From NCBI GenBank assembly GCA_002305575.1, contig DBPP01000031.1, positions 1 to 22,717 of the forward strand: a stretch of DNA of 22,717 nucleotides, written 5' to 3'. The translations under genes were made by a program, and so were the position numbers. This document shows, in pieces, positions 13,836 through 21,259 of the stretch (positions are counted from its first letter, which is position 1; every line of letters starts with the position of its first letter). The notes below the pieces were generated by a model that was given only the letters and a program-made list of their open reading frames with translations, was not told the origin of the DNA and made no database searches. The DNA comes from Ruminococcaceae bacterium UBA1417. GTDB taxonomy: Bacteria; Bacillota; Clostridia; Oscillospirales; Acutalibacteraceae.

Positions 13836-15095
13836 TCAGTTGTTGTGCACAAGCGCTTCCGCTTCGCGCAGGCTGACGCCCTTTTCGCGAGCAATCCGGG
13901 CGAGGTCCTCGTACTCATATTTTTCACGCGTCACACCGTAGCCGGTGGAAATCTTGCGGCGCACCGGGCCGCAAGACGTTTCGGCCGTTTCGAGACGGCG
14001 ATCGAGCACATAGCGGCGGCAAATGGCTTCACGCACGCCGATTGTCGTGGTGTGGCGGAACAGCAGGGAAACAACCGCGTCCTTGTCTGTCTCCCGGCAC
14101 AGGACGGTCAGCACGACCCCGGGGCGCGATTTTTTCATGGTGGCCGGTACAGTGTAGACCTCCAATGCGCCGCCTTCAAACAGGCGTTCCATGGCAAAGC
14201 CGATCGCTTCCGCCGTCATGTCATCGAGGTTGCAGGAAAGCTCGACAACCGTGTCGCCGTGACGCTCCGTTTCGCCGAGCATGGCGCGGACGCAGTTCGC
14301 GGCCTCAAAGTCTTTTTTGCCCATACCGTAGCCGATGGCCTCGGTGCGCATTGCCGGCATCGGGCCAAAGCGTGTGGCAAAATGTTTGAGTAGCGCCGCG
14401 CCGGTCGGCGTGCAGAGCTCGCCGCGCACGCTGCCACCGTAGATCGGTACATCGCGGAGAATATAAGCTGTCGCCGGTGCGGGAACAGGCAGAATGCCAT
14501 GCGCGCAATGTACCTGCCCACTGCCAACGTGCACGGGCGAAACGACCACTTCGTCGGGCGCCAGCTCGCGCATCAACAGGCAGACTGCGGTGACGTCAGC
14601 GACAGCGTCCATGGTGCCGACCTCATGAAAGTGGATCTGAGAAACCGGCACGCCGTGTGCGCGGCTTTCCGCTTCCGCGATCAGGCCGTAAACAGCCAGA
14701 ATGTCGTCCTGTACGGGTTGCGGCAGGGGCAGATGGTCGCGCACAATATGTTCGATGTCGTGCATTCCGCTGTGATGGTGATGACCATGTGAATGTTCGT
14801 GGTCGTGCGGATGCTCGTGGTCGTGCAGATGCTCGTGGTCGTGCAGATGCTCGTGGCCGTGCGGATGCTCGTGGTGATCCAGACTTTCCTCTTCCGCACC
14901 GTCAACGGTGACGGCCATATGCGTGCCGGTAATGCCGCATTTCACAGAAGGCTCTGCCTGGAAATGTACGCCCGGGATACCGAGCGCATTCAGCGAATCG
15001 AGAAATGCCTGCGGTTCGGGCAGCAGCTCCAGAAGTGCCGCGGCCAGCATATCGCCGGCAGCGCCCATACCGCAGTCGAGATAGAGGGTTTTCAT
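13836..15095 (-). CDS. larC: Nickel pincer cofactor biosynthesis protein LarC
   Basis: LarC is the CTP-dependent cyclometallase that inserts nickel into the thiolated pyridinium nucleotide, the last step of nickel-pincer (NPN) cofactor synthesis. The 419-aa protein starts LYLDCGMGAAGDM, as the family does, has HFHEVGTMDAVADV and ATAYILRDVPIYGG in the middle, and SCNLDDMTAEAIGFAME and RPGVVLTVLC in the C-terminal half. Residues 73-108 are a His/Glu/Asp-rich insert likely to bind nickel. In Lactiplantibacillus plantarum the gene is split as larC1/larC2 by a programmed frameshift; here it is a single uninterrupted frame. AAAGGAAC precedes the ATG. It lies 16 bases after larB as the last gene of the operon, followed by a terminator. 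Confidence 0.95.
   Translation of the reverse strand: MKTLYLDCGMGAAGDMLAAALLELLPEPQAFLDSLNALGIPGVHFQAEPSVKCGITGTHMAVTVDGAEEESLDHHEHPHGHEHLHDHEHLHDHEHPHDHEHSHGHHHHSGMHDIEHIVRDHLPLPQPVQDDILAVYGLIAEAESRAHGVPVSQIHFHEVGTMDAVADVTAVCLLMRELAPDEVVVSPVHVGSGQVHCAHGILPVPAPATAYILRDVPIYGGSVRGELCTPTGAALLKHFATRFGPMPAMRTEAIGYGMGKKDFEAANCVRAMLGETERHGDTVVELSCNLDDMTAEAIGFAMERLFEGGALEVYTVPATMKKSRPGVVLTVLCRETDKDAVVSLLFRHTTTIGVREAICRRYVLDRRLETAETSCGPVRRKISTGYGVTREKYEYEDLARIAREKGVSLREAEALVHNN
14793..14876 (-). repeat. 18-bp tandem repeats coding the His-rich segment of LarC
   Basis: Four units of 18 bp (from 14793, 14811, 14829 and 14847) and a partial fifth, nearly identical, encode repeated six-residue blocks of the HDHEHx type. 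The unit length is a multiple of three, so copy-number change keeps the frame. Confidence 0.85.
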
Positions 15096-15111
15096 AGAAA
15101 AGTTCCTTTCT

Positions 15112-15873
15112 TCAATCGGTTTTACGCGTGTCCATGTGGTTGATCATGCTGGCCAGATAGCCGGCGCCGAAACCGTTGTCGATGTTGACGACGGAGACAC
15201 CGCTCGCACAGGAATTCAACATGGAGAGCAGCGCCGAAACGCCGCCGAACGATGCGCCGTAGCCGACGCTGGTTGGCACGGCAATGACCGGGCAATCTGC
15301 CAGTCCGCCAATGACACTCGCGAGCGCGCCCTCCATGCCGGCAATGGCGATGATGACGTTCGCCGTCATGATGGTTTCCTTATGTGCGAGGAGCCTGTGT
15401 AGACCGGCCACGCCGACGTCGTACAACCGGACAACTTCGTTGCCGAGCACCTCGGCGGTCAGCGCTGCCTCCTCCGAAACCGGGATGTCGCTTGTCCCGC
15501 CGGTGGCGACGACAATTTTGCCGTTTCCGGTTTTCGCCGGCATTTCGCCGATGATACCGACGCGGGCAATCTTGTGGTAGTGCAGGTCATGCGCCTTCTG
15601 CACGGCCTCGGCAGCTTCCGGTGAAAGACGCGTGATGAGAATCGTGTTCTGCCCGTTCTGCTTCATCGTTTCCGCGATGCCGATCATTTGCTCCGGCGTT
15701 TTACCCGCGCCGTAAATCACCTCCGCGGCACCCTGGCGGACCTTTCGGTGCAGATCCACCTTGGCGTAACCGATGTCTTCAAAGGGTTCGGTCTTGATGT
15801 GCAGCAGCGCATCGTCCACATCCATTTCTCCGCGCCGGACGGCCTCCAGAATGTGCTTGATTTCATTGTTCAT
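15112..15873 (-). CDS. larB: Nickel pincer cofactor biosynthesis protein LarB
   Basis: LarB carboxylates the pyridinium ring of nicotinic acid adenine dinucleotide and cleaves the phosphoanhydride, giving the dicarboxylated mononucleotide (P2CMN), the first step of NPN cofactor synthesis. The 253-aa protein has a short N-terminal domain (ILEAVRRGEMDVDDAL) and a C-terminal PurE-like domain with VATGGTSDIPVSEEA, IAGMEGALASVIGGL and VPTSVGYGASFGGVSALL, ending with NIDNGFGAGYLA. GGAGG lies seven bases before the ATG at 15873; the long open frame further upstream belongs to larE's antiparallel frame choice and is not used. The start overlaps the larE stop as ATGA, indicating translational coupling. 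Confidence 0.95.
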   Translation of the reverse strand: MNNEIKHILEAVRRGEMDVDDALLHIKTEPFEDIGYAKVDLHRKVRQGAAEVIYGAGKTPEQMIGIAETMKQNGQNTILITRLSPEAAEAVQKAHDLHYHKIARVGIIGEMPAKTGNGKIVVATGGTSDIPVSEEAALTAEVLGNEVVRLYDVGVAGLHRLLAHKETIMTANVIIAIAGMEGALASVIGGLADCPVIAVPTSVGYGASFGGVSALLSMLNSCASGVSVVNIDNGFGAGYLASMINHMDTRKTD

Positions 15874-16616
15874 GTTCGTACCTCCAGATCCAGCACAACG
15901 GCGCTGTATGTTTTTTTCAGTTCGTTCAGAATTTCCGCCCGGTGCGCCAGAAGCTTGGGCATCTGGTTTTCCGGAAGCTGCAGTTTGGCGGCAGTGCCGG
16001 CCATCCGCACGCGAAAATCGGTGAACCCGAGGGAAAACAGGTAGTCCTCGGCGTGCTCGGTATTTTGGAGCTTTTTGAGCGTCAGCGGTTCGCCGGTCGG
16101 TACGCGTGTCGCAAGGCACGCATACGCCGGTTTGTTCCATGTAAAGAGCCCAGCCTCCCGTGAAAGGCGGCGGATTTCAGCCTTGGTCAAGCCGCACGCG
16201 CGCAGCGGCGAGCGCACGGAAAGCTCCGCAAGCGCCCGCATCCCCGGGCGGTCGCCCGCATCGTCTGAGGCGTTTGTGCCGTCCAGCAACAGTGTGTAAC
16301 CATCTGCAGCGGCCGCCGCGGCGATGGCGGAAAAAATACGTTTCTTGCAGTGGTAGCAGCGGTCGGCGGGGTTGGCCGCCACGTCCGCCTCTGCCAGAAT
16401 ATCCAGCGGCAACACGCGCAAGTTTGCGGATAGCTGCTCTGCCAGACGTTTGGCGTCGTCCAGCTCAAACTGGGGCTGAAAGGCTGACTTTACATAATAT
16501 GCCGTCACATCTGCGCCGCAGTGCTTTGCGGCATATAACAGATAGGCGGAATCGACGCCGCCGGAAAAGGCGATCGCCGCTTTTGGATTATCGTTAAAAA
16601 AATCTTTGAGCGTCAT
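15870..16616 (-). CDS. larE: ATP-dependent sacrificial sulfur transferase LarE
   Basis: LarE adenylates the carboxylates of P2CMN and replaces oxygen with sulfur, making the dithio form used by LarC. The 248-aa protein shows the PP-loop ATP pyrophosphatase motif SGGVDS (residues 18-23), the CYHCKKRIF segment (87-95), LDGTNASDD (111-119) and PAYACLATRVPTGEP (163-177). C167 aligns by context with the cysteine that gives up its own sulfur in the L. plantarum enzyme (C176 there); I see one cysteine in that segment, not a cluster, so the sacrificial mechanism is the simpler reading. AAGGAAC precedes the ATG at 16616. First gene of larE-larB-larC, behind a long structured leader. larA is not in the window. 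Confidence 0.95.
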   Translation of the reverse strand: MTLKDFFNDNPKAAIAFSGGVDSAYLLYAAKHCGADVTAYYVKSAFQPQFELDDAKRLAEQLSANLRVLPLDILAEADVAANPADRCYHCKKRIFSAIAAAAAADGYTLLLDGTNASDDAGDRPGMRALAELSVRSPLRACGLTKAEIRRLSREAGLFTWNKPAYACLATRVPTGEPLTLKKLQNTEHAEDYLFSLGFTDFRVRMAGTAAKLQLPENQMPKLLAHRAEILNELKKTYSAVVLDLEVRT

Positions 16617-16838
16617 GCGGTTCCTTCTTTCAAAACGCGTTTGTACCGCGCAGGGGGGAGACTGCATGGCCGCAGGGACATGGATGCGGATATAAAAAAG
16701 GTATCCAGCTTTTCCTTGCGAAAAGCCGCATACCTTCGTGGTATACATAACGCTTACAATTGGTACCGTTGTCCATGTCGGTGAATCTGCGTGCTATGGC
16801 GGGCTTCTGCCTCCCTGCGCTGCTTCATGCAGCGGCTT
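16617..16838 (-). promoter_or_regulatory. Long 5' leader of larEBC with possible transcription attenuation
   Basis: About 220 nt separate the predicted start (near 16838) from larE. In RNA order: a hairpin at the very 5' end (CGCTGC/GCAGCG, 16834-16818), about 70 nt of unassigned sequence, a GGTACC (16767-16762), ATACC (16744-16740), GGTAT (16734-16730) and the terminator hairpin. The terminator's 5' arm could instead pair with the ATACC just before it, and that ATACC could pair with the earlier GGTA, giving a terminator, antiterminator and anti-antiterminator set. It matches no riboswitch class I recognise. Confidence 0.45.
16692..16736 (-). terminator. Intrinsic terminator inside the larE leader
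   Basis: On the minus strand AAGGTAT (16736-16730) pairs with ATACCTT (16705-16699) and the inner GCTTTTC/GAAAAGC (16726-16720 with 16714-16708) closes a 5-nt loop; T-rich sequence follows. It lies about 80 bases upstream of larE and about 110 downstream of the promoter, so it acts on the lar transcript itself. Confidence 0.75.
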
Positions 16839-16844
16839 TTTTCC

Positions 16845-16873
16845 ATTATAGACAAACCGGGCGTGCTTGTCAA
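16845..16873 (-). promoter_or_regulatory. Perfect-consensus promoter of larEBC
   Basis: On the minus strand TTGACA (16873-16868), exactly 17 bp, TATAAT (16850-16845). A full consensus promoter for a biosynthetic operon suggests that control is exerted later, in the leader. Confidence 0.88.
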
Positions 16874-16900
16874 CATCCAGTGCCGTGGAGGCTTGCACCA

Positions 16901-16929
16901 TTGACAAAGTGACCGACAGGTTATACAAT
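16901..16929 (+). promoter_or_regulatory. Promoter of the Gfo/Idh/MocA gene
   Basis: TTGACA (16901-16906), a 17-bp spacer and TACAAT (16924-16929), about 45 bases before the ATG. It lies back to back with the larEBC promoter, 27 bases between the two -35 boxes. Confidence 0.78.
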
Positions 16930-16976
16930 AAAAGCAGAAAATCTGCGGGAGGAACCCGCGCTGGGAGGCATAAAGA

Positions 16977-18080
16977 ATGGAACGGAAATTCAGAATTGGT
17001 ATCATCGGTTGCGGTGGCATTGCAAACAGCAAGCACATGCCCTCGTTGACCCGTCAGCCGAACGCGGAGCTCGTCGCGTTCTGCGATATCATTGAGGAGC
17101 GTGCGCAAAAGGCGTGCGAGGAATTCGGCGCAGAGGGCGCAAAGGTGTACACCGATTATAAGGAATTGCTCAAGGATGAATCGATCGACATTGTGCATGT
17201 CTGCACGCCGAACCGCGAGCACAGCTTCATCACCGTCGATGCCCTGGAAGCCGGCAAGCATGTCATGTGCGAGAAGCCGATGGCAATCAACGGCGAAGAA
17301 GCGCAGAAAATGCTGGACGCCGCCAAGCGCACGGGGAAGAAGCTTACAATCGGTTACCAGAACCGCTATCGCCCGGACTCCTGGTATTTGAAGCGCGCCT
17401 GTGAGGCCGATGAGCTCGGTGAGATCTACTACGCCAAAGCACATGCGGTACGCCGCCGCGGTGTGCCGACCTGGGGCGTTTTCATCGATGAATATGAGCA
17501 GGGCGGCGGTCCGCTGATCGATATCGGCACACATGCGCTCGACCTCACGCTGTGGATGATGAACAACTACAAGCCGAAGCTGGTTGTGGGCAGCGTTTTC
17601 AAAAAGCTTGGCGGCCAGAAGGAATGTGGCAACACGTGGGGCGACTGGGATCCGGAGAAAATCACGGTGGAGGATTCCGCGTTTGGCTATATCGTCATGC
17701 AGAACGGCGCGGCCATCTCGCTCGAATCCGCCTGGGCGCTGAATACGCTGGATGTGATCGAAGCGAAAACGACGCTTTGTGGTACCAAGGCAGGCGCCGA
17801 TATGCGCGATGGTCTGCGCATTAACCGCGTGAAGTACAATAAGTGGACGACGGAAACGGTGGACATTGACTCCGCGAACATTCCCTACCGCGGCGCGAAG
17901 CCGGAGAAGGCTTCCGATACCGAAGCGCGCCTGTGGCTTGATGCGATTGAGCATGACAAGGAAGTTGTTGTGAAACCGGAGCAGGCGATTGTCGTTACGC
18001 GGATTCTCGATGCGATTTACCGCTCCAGCAAGACGGGCAAACCGGTTTTCTTTGATGAAAACGGCTTGCCGATGGAATAA
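16977..18080 (+). CDS. Gfo/Idh/MocA family oxidoreductase
   Basis: A 367-aa NAD(P)-dependent dehydrogenase, probably acting on a sugar, inositol or related polyol. The N-terminal Rossmann fold opens with IGIIGCGGIAN (GxGxxA at residues 11-16); VCTPNREH and the conserved E99-K100-P101 (CEKPMA) follow. The catalytic-domain motif GGGPLIDIGTHALDL contains D182 and H186, the usual catalytic pair. No signal peptide. The start at 16977 has GGGAGG nine bases upstream. It stands alone between its own promoter and a long terminator, so the neighbourhood does not reveal the substrate. Confidence 0.92.
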   Translation: MERKFRIGIIGCGGIANSKHMPSLTRQPNAELVAFCDIIEERAQKACEEFGAEGAKVYTDYKELLKDESIDIVHVCTPNREHSFITVDALEAGKHVMCEKPMAINGEEAQKMLDAAKRTGKKLTIGYQNRYRPDSWYLKRACEADELGEIYYAKAHAVRRRGVPTWGVFIDEYEQGGGPLIDIGTHALDLTLWMMNNYKPKLVVGSVFKKLGGQKECGNTWGDWDPEKITVEDSAFGYIVMQNGAAISLESAWALNTLDVIEAKTTLCGTKAGADMRDGLRINRVKYNKWTTETVDIDSANIPYRGAKPEKASDTEARLWLDAIEHDKEVVVKPEQAIVVTRILDAIYRSSKTGKPVFFDENGLPME

Positions 18081-18100
18081 AACGGAATTAAAGACCGACA

Positions 18101-18140
18101 AAAACGGCTCTTGCCTCTTGAAAGGGGCGAGAGCCGTTTT
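18101..18140. terminator. Long terminator hairpin after the oxidoreductase gene
   Basis: AAAACGGCTC at 18101-18110 pairs with 18131-18140, extended inward by seven more pairs with one G-U. The flanking A4/T4 makes it usable from both sides. Confidence 0.8.
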
Positions 18141-18588
18141 GCAGTTCGGTGAACTCTCCGTGCAGGTCAACGTGGCAGACCACGGGTTCCGCTCCGACGG
18201 CTGAACCGTAGAAACAGGAAGAGCAGAGACAAATGCGGTTTTGATATTTTGTGTATTGGCTGCGTCTTTTCGAATGCCATGAAAAGAATCGGCTGCATTC
18301 TTCCGCAGTCGTTTTCCCGCTTTTCTCAGTATCCGCGAAAGCGAGGCCTAAAATCATCCGGCTTACAAAACACAAAGCGGAGAGCGTTTGCGCATGCAGT
18401 CCGGACGAGGATTTTCCGGGGATCGTTTCCAGTGTGCCGGCAAAAACGTGCGATACACAACAAGGCAAAAACGCGTGGGCATTTAAACTTTCCTTTTCAA
18501 TACATGCCGTCTCACGGCTTAAGGCCGGGGATAGCGTAGGCGCCGAAACCAGCGGCGGCGCCGTGCGGCGCATCCAACAGCGTCCGCA
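18141..18588. other. 448-base stretch with no convincing gene
   Basis: Open frames exist on both strands (for example minus 18573-18088), but the minus one runs through the terminator hairpin at 18101-18140, has no ribosome binding site and resembles no family I know. A 7-bp GC hairpin (18539-18545 with 18556-18562) lies shortly after the BlaI-type gene without a T-run. CGTGG/CCACG near 18170-18183 forms another small hairpin. I see no promoter of quality. Confidence 0.5.
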
Positions 18589-19017
18589 TTACTCCTGTGT
18601 GTCTTCCCGAACAAGAGCGTCAATTGATTTCAGAATGGCTTCCTTCTCTTCGGCGGAAATGTCCGAATAGGAGAACAAAGAGCAGACAAGATCCGGAATA
18701 TCCCGCGGAGAAAAACGTTTCGACGAAGCGAGCTGGTGCGCGTAATACTCGTTTCGGCTGATCGACGGGATGAATTGGCGCGCCTGATTTTTTCCATGCC
18801 CGCAGCCGCCGATGGAGATGATGTAGCCCTTCTCCAGCAGGCTGTTAACCATGGCGTGATAAGACGTTCTGGCAAAGGCCGGACCATCCGGCGATGCGTT
18901 TACGTAAGCGAGGATTTCAGGCCCCGTGATCGGCCGCTGTGCATCCCAAAATATGTCCATCAGAATCAGCTCGGAATTGGTCAATGGGCCGCCAACTGCA
19001 ATTTTTTTCTTGATCAT
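18589..19017 (-). CDS. BlaI/MecI/CopY family transcriptional repressor
   Basis: A 142-aa winged-helix protein. The N-terminal domain reads LTNSELILMDIFWDAQRPITG, split here as LTNSELILMDIFWD and GPEILAYVN, then ARTSYHAMVNSLLEKGYI, which corresponds to the recognition helix and the start of the wing of BlaI-type repressors (usual form TVxTLLxRLxxKGxL). The C-terminal dimerisation part ends with FSYSDISAEEKEAILKSIDAL, similar to the SAEDIAEL-type ending of the family. AAAGGAGG lies nine bases before the ATG at 19017. The usual partner, a BlaR1/M56 membrane protease sensor, is not next to it, so target and signal are unknown. Confidence 0.85.
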   Translation of the reverse strand: MIKKKIAVGGPLTNSELILMDIFWDAQRPITGPEILAYVNASPDGPAFARTSYHAMVNSLLEKGYIISIGGCGHGKNQARQFIPSISRNEYYAHQLASSKRFSPRDIPDLVCSLFSYSDISAEEKEAILKSIDALVREDTQE

Positions 19018-19056
19018 TTGGATTACCTCCTTTCTGTATGTATAATCATTTTTTAA

Positions 19057-19085
19057 AGAATACCGCACTTTTTATTATATGTCAA
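19057..19085 (-). promoter_or_regulatory. Promoter of the BlaI-type gene
   Basis: On the minus strand TTGACA (19085-19080), a 17-bp spacer and TATTCT (19062-19057). The leader before the gene holds the A/T-rich ATTATACATACAG, the sort of place where a BlaI operator would be expected, but I see no clean TACA-N2-TGTA dyad. Confidence 0.72.
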
Positions 19086-19483
19086 CAGGGTACAGCCATT
19101 CTATTTTGGTTTACCAAAACAATTGCTTTTTGATCAAAGTACATCTTTATTTTCGGCAAATAATACGTCGAAATAAGGGATTTTCCTCTGAAAAATGCCG
19201 TTATGGAGGCAAAAGTCTGTGGAGGATACAGCAAATTTTCTGTGTATAGACACACCCGGAAAAAAGCGGGCAAAAGGCGTTGCCCGGTGGCATGTCGAAG
19301 AATTTCACAAGGAAGAATCCACGATGTGTATCTTGTAAATGCAGTGCAGAAAAGTGGAAAAATATTCCAGTTTTATGTGGCGATAAAATTCAATAAATAC
19401 ATCGAAAACCCGGACGAATTTTGGCTGGCAGGTGCAGGAGGTCAAGCGTTGCTTTGGCCATGTGCGGAGAAAAAGCGGAATTA
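19086..19483. other. AT-richer stretch without an assured gene; one candidate small ORF
   Basis: The stretch between the BlaI promoter and the rny terminator has visibly lower GC than its neighbours. On the plus strand a GTG at 19219, nine bases after a GGAGG (19205-19209), opens a 39-codon frame ending at 19338 (begins MEDTANFLCIDTPGKK, ends EESTMCIL). A different frame stays open to 19484 without a site. No family similarity, no membrane segment. It may be a real micro-protein, a decayed gene or chance. Confidence 0.3.
19219..19338 (+). CDS. Candidate 39-aa small protein, unrecognised
   Basis: The reasons to list it are a GTG start with GGAGG at nine bases and a hydrophilic sequence with protein-like composition (CIDTPGKKRAKGVARW, VEEFHKEES). 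Against it: no promoter seen, no terminator of its own on this strand nearby, and no relatives I can recall. Low confidence. Confidence 0.15.
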   Translation: MEDTANFLCIDTPGKKRAKGVARWHVEEFHKEESTMCIL

Positions 19484-19519
19484 AACAAAAAGCCCCCCGG
19501 CATACACCGGGGGACTTTT
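19484..19519 (-). terminator. Intrinsic terminator of rny
   Basis: A GC stem (CCCCCGG 19494-19500 with CCGGGGG 19507-19513), extended by AAAAG/CTTTT pairing, has a 6-nt loop and on the minus strand ends in TTTTTGTTT. It lies about 40 bases after the rny stop. Confidence 0.85.
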
Positions 19520-19555
19520 CATGTGATTTCGTTTTGAGTTTTGGTGACGTCTATG

Positions 19556-21118
19556 TTATTTCGCGAAGTCGACCGCTCTGCTTTCGCGGATCATGTTCAC
19601 CTTGATCTGACCGGGATACTCGAGGTCCTCCTCGATCTTTTTGCAGATTTCGCGGGCGAGCAGCGTCATTTTCTCATCGTTGATCACTTCGGGCTTTACC
19701 ATTACGCGGATCTCGCGGCCAGCCTGAATGGCATAGCAGCGATCCACACCGTTGAACGATGCGGCCACGGCCTCGAGCTTCTCGAGACGCTTGATATAGT
19801 TTTCGATGTTTTCACGTCTTGCGCCGGGGCGCGCGGCGGAAATGGCATCGGCTGCCTGCACGAGGCAGGCAATGACCGTCTTGGCTTCAATGTCGCCGTG
19901 GTGGGCGGCAATCGCATGGATGACGGCCTCGCTTTCCTTGTACTTTCTTGCAACGTCAACGCCGATCTCGACATGCGAGCCCTCGATTTCGTGATCGAGC
20001 GCTTTGCCGATGTCGTGCAGAAGACCGGCTCTGCGCGCAACGGTGGGGTCAAGGCCCAGTTCGGAAGCCATCATACCGGCAAGGTAGGAGACTTCGAGGG
20101 AGTGGTTCAGCACGTTCTGACCGTAGCTGGTGCGGTAACGCAGCCGGCCCAGCAGCTTGACAAGCTCGTGATGAACGCCATTTACGCCGGCTGCCAGCAC
20201 GGCGCGTTCGCCTTCGGATTTGATGGTGGCATCAACCTCACGGCGGGCTTTCTCAATGGTTTCCTCGATTCTGGTCGGGTGGATGCGTCCATCCGAAATC
20301 AGCCTTTCGAGGGCGATTCTGGCGACCTCACGCCGCACGGGCTCAAAGCTCGAGAGCGTGATGGCCTCGGGTGTGTCATCAATAATCAGGTCAACACCGG
20401 TCAGTTGTTCAATTGCCCGGATGTTGCGGCCTTCGCGTCCGATAATTCTGCCCTTCATTTCGTCGTTGGGCAACGGGACAACGCTGATTGCAGCCTCGGA
20501 AACGTGGTCGGCAGCGCAGCGCTGAATGGCGAGGGAAATGATCTCCCGCGCTATCTTATCGGATTCTTCTTTTGTCTGCTGTTCGTATTCCATCACCTTG
20601 ATGGCTTTTTCGTGGACAAGCTCGTCCTCCAGGAGCTTCAAGAGATAGTCTTTCGCCTGATCGACCGTAAACGAAGAAATTCTTTCGAGCATGTCGATCT
20701 GGCTCTTTTTGACGGCCTCCGCCTCTTTCAGACGTTCCTCGGCCTTGCGCATTTTGGAATCCACAGCGTTTTCTTTATTCTCGACATTCTCGATCTTCTT
20801 GTCGAGCGACTCCTCCTTCTGGGAGAGCCGGCGTTCCTGACGCTGGATTTCCTTGCGGCGGTCGTTCAGCTCACGCTCGGATTCGTTGCGCAGGCGATGG
20901 ATTTCGTCCTTGCCTTCCAGCACCATTTCCTTTTTCTTCGCTTCCGCGTTTTTGATCGCGTCGCTGACGATGCGCTTGGCTTCCTGCTCCGCGCCGCCGA
21001 TGGCCTCTTCCGCCACTTTCTTTCGATGATTCACACCCGCAAAGAAAGCGACTGCACCGCAGGCTGCGGCGGCCAGAATGGCAATGAGAATACACAGCCA
21101 AATGGGAATTTGTGGCAT
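19556..21118 (-). CDS. rny: Ribonuclease Y
   Basis: RNase Y is the membrane-anchored endoribonuclease that starts decay and processing of many mRNAs in Firmicutes, as part of the RNA degradosome-like network. The 520-aa protein has one N-terminal transmembrane helix (about residues 5-28), a long charged coiled coil (about 30-200), a KH RNA-binding domain with GRIIGREGRNIR (223-234) and an HD catalytic domain with H368-D369 in LLHDIGKALDHE. Length and order match the family. AAAGGAGG precedes the ATG at 21118 at ideal spacing. Monocistronic: promoter at 21230-21259 and terminator at 19484-19519. Confidence 0.97.
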   Translation of the reverse strand: MPQIPIWLCILIAILAAAACGAVAFFAGVNHRKKVAEEAIGGAEQEAKRIVSDAIKNAEAKKKEMVLEGKDEIHRLRNESERELNDRRKEIQRQERRLSQKEESLDKKIENVENKENAVDSKMRKAEERLKEAEAVKKSQIDMLERISSFTVDQAKDYLLKLLEDELVHEKAIKVMEYEQQTKEESDKIAREIISLAIQRCAADHVSEAAISVVPLPNDEMKGRIIGREGRNIRAIEQLTGVDLIIDDTPEAITLSSFEPVRREVARIALERLISDGRIHPTRIEETIEKARREVDATIKSEGERAVLAAGVNGVHHELVKLLGRLRYRTSYGQNVLNHSLEVSYLAGMMASELGLDPTVARRAGLLHDIGKALDHEIEGSHVEIGVDVARKYKESEAVIHAIAAHHGDIEAKTVIACLVQAADAISAARPGARRENIENYIKRLEKLEAVAASFNGVDRCYAIQAGREIRVMVKPEVINDEKMTLLAREICKKIEEDLEYPGQIKVNMIRESRAVDFAK

Positions 21119-21229
21119 TGGGCACCTCCTTTGCTAGGATTATATTCTATTTTCAAAATCAGATCACAGGCAGGGTGCGTTAATCCCTGCGGGAAGGCCG
21201 TGCACAAAAGCGCCGACATTCCAATTACA

Positions 21230-21259
21230 ATTTTATCCCTTTTTGTTCCAGATGTCAAT
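21230..21259 (-). promoter_or_regulatory. Promoter of rny
   Basis: On the minus strand TTGACA (21259-21254), an 18-bp spacer and TAAAAT (21235-21230), giving a leader of about 105 nt with a GCAGGG/CCCTGC hairpin. A second TATAAT (21144-21139) close to the ribosome binding site lacks a -35 box and may be irrelevant. Confidence 0.65.

Noticed and set aside
14793..14876. Regular 18-bp repeats that could suggest a CRISPR array
   Set aside because: The units are contiguous without spacers and code the His-rich part of LarC in frame.
16818..16842. Plus-strand terminator-like hairpin with T6
   Set aside because: No plus-strand gene leads into it; it is better explained as the 5'-end hairpin of the larEBC leader read on the minus strand.
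16754..16847. 30-codon frame at the start of the lar leader, possible leader peptide
   Set aside because: Its ATG overlaps the -10 box, so it lies upstream of the expected transcription start and cannot be translated from this promoter; no run of regulatory codons is present.
16794..18170. 458-codon minus-strand frame opposite the Gfo/Idh/MocA gene
   Set aside because: Shadow frame; it runs through two promoters and a terminator and has no family features.
18088..18573. 161-codon minus-strand frame after the BlaI-type gene
   Set aside because: It passes through the terminator hairpin at 18101-18140, lacks a ribosome binding site and resembles nothing known.
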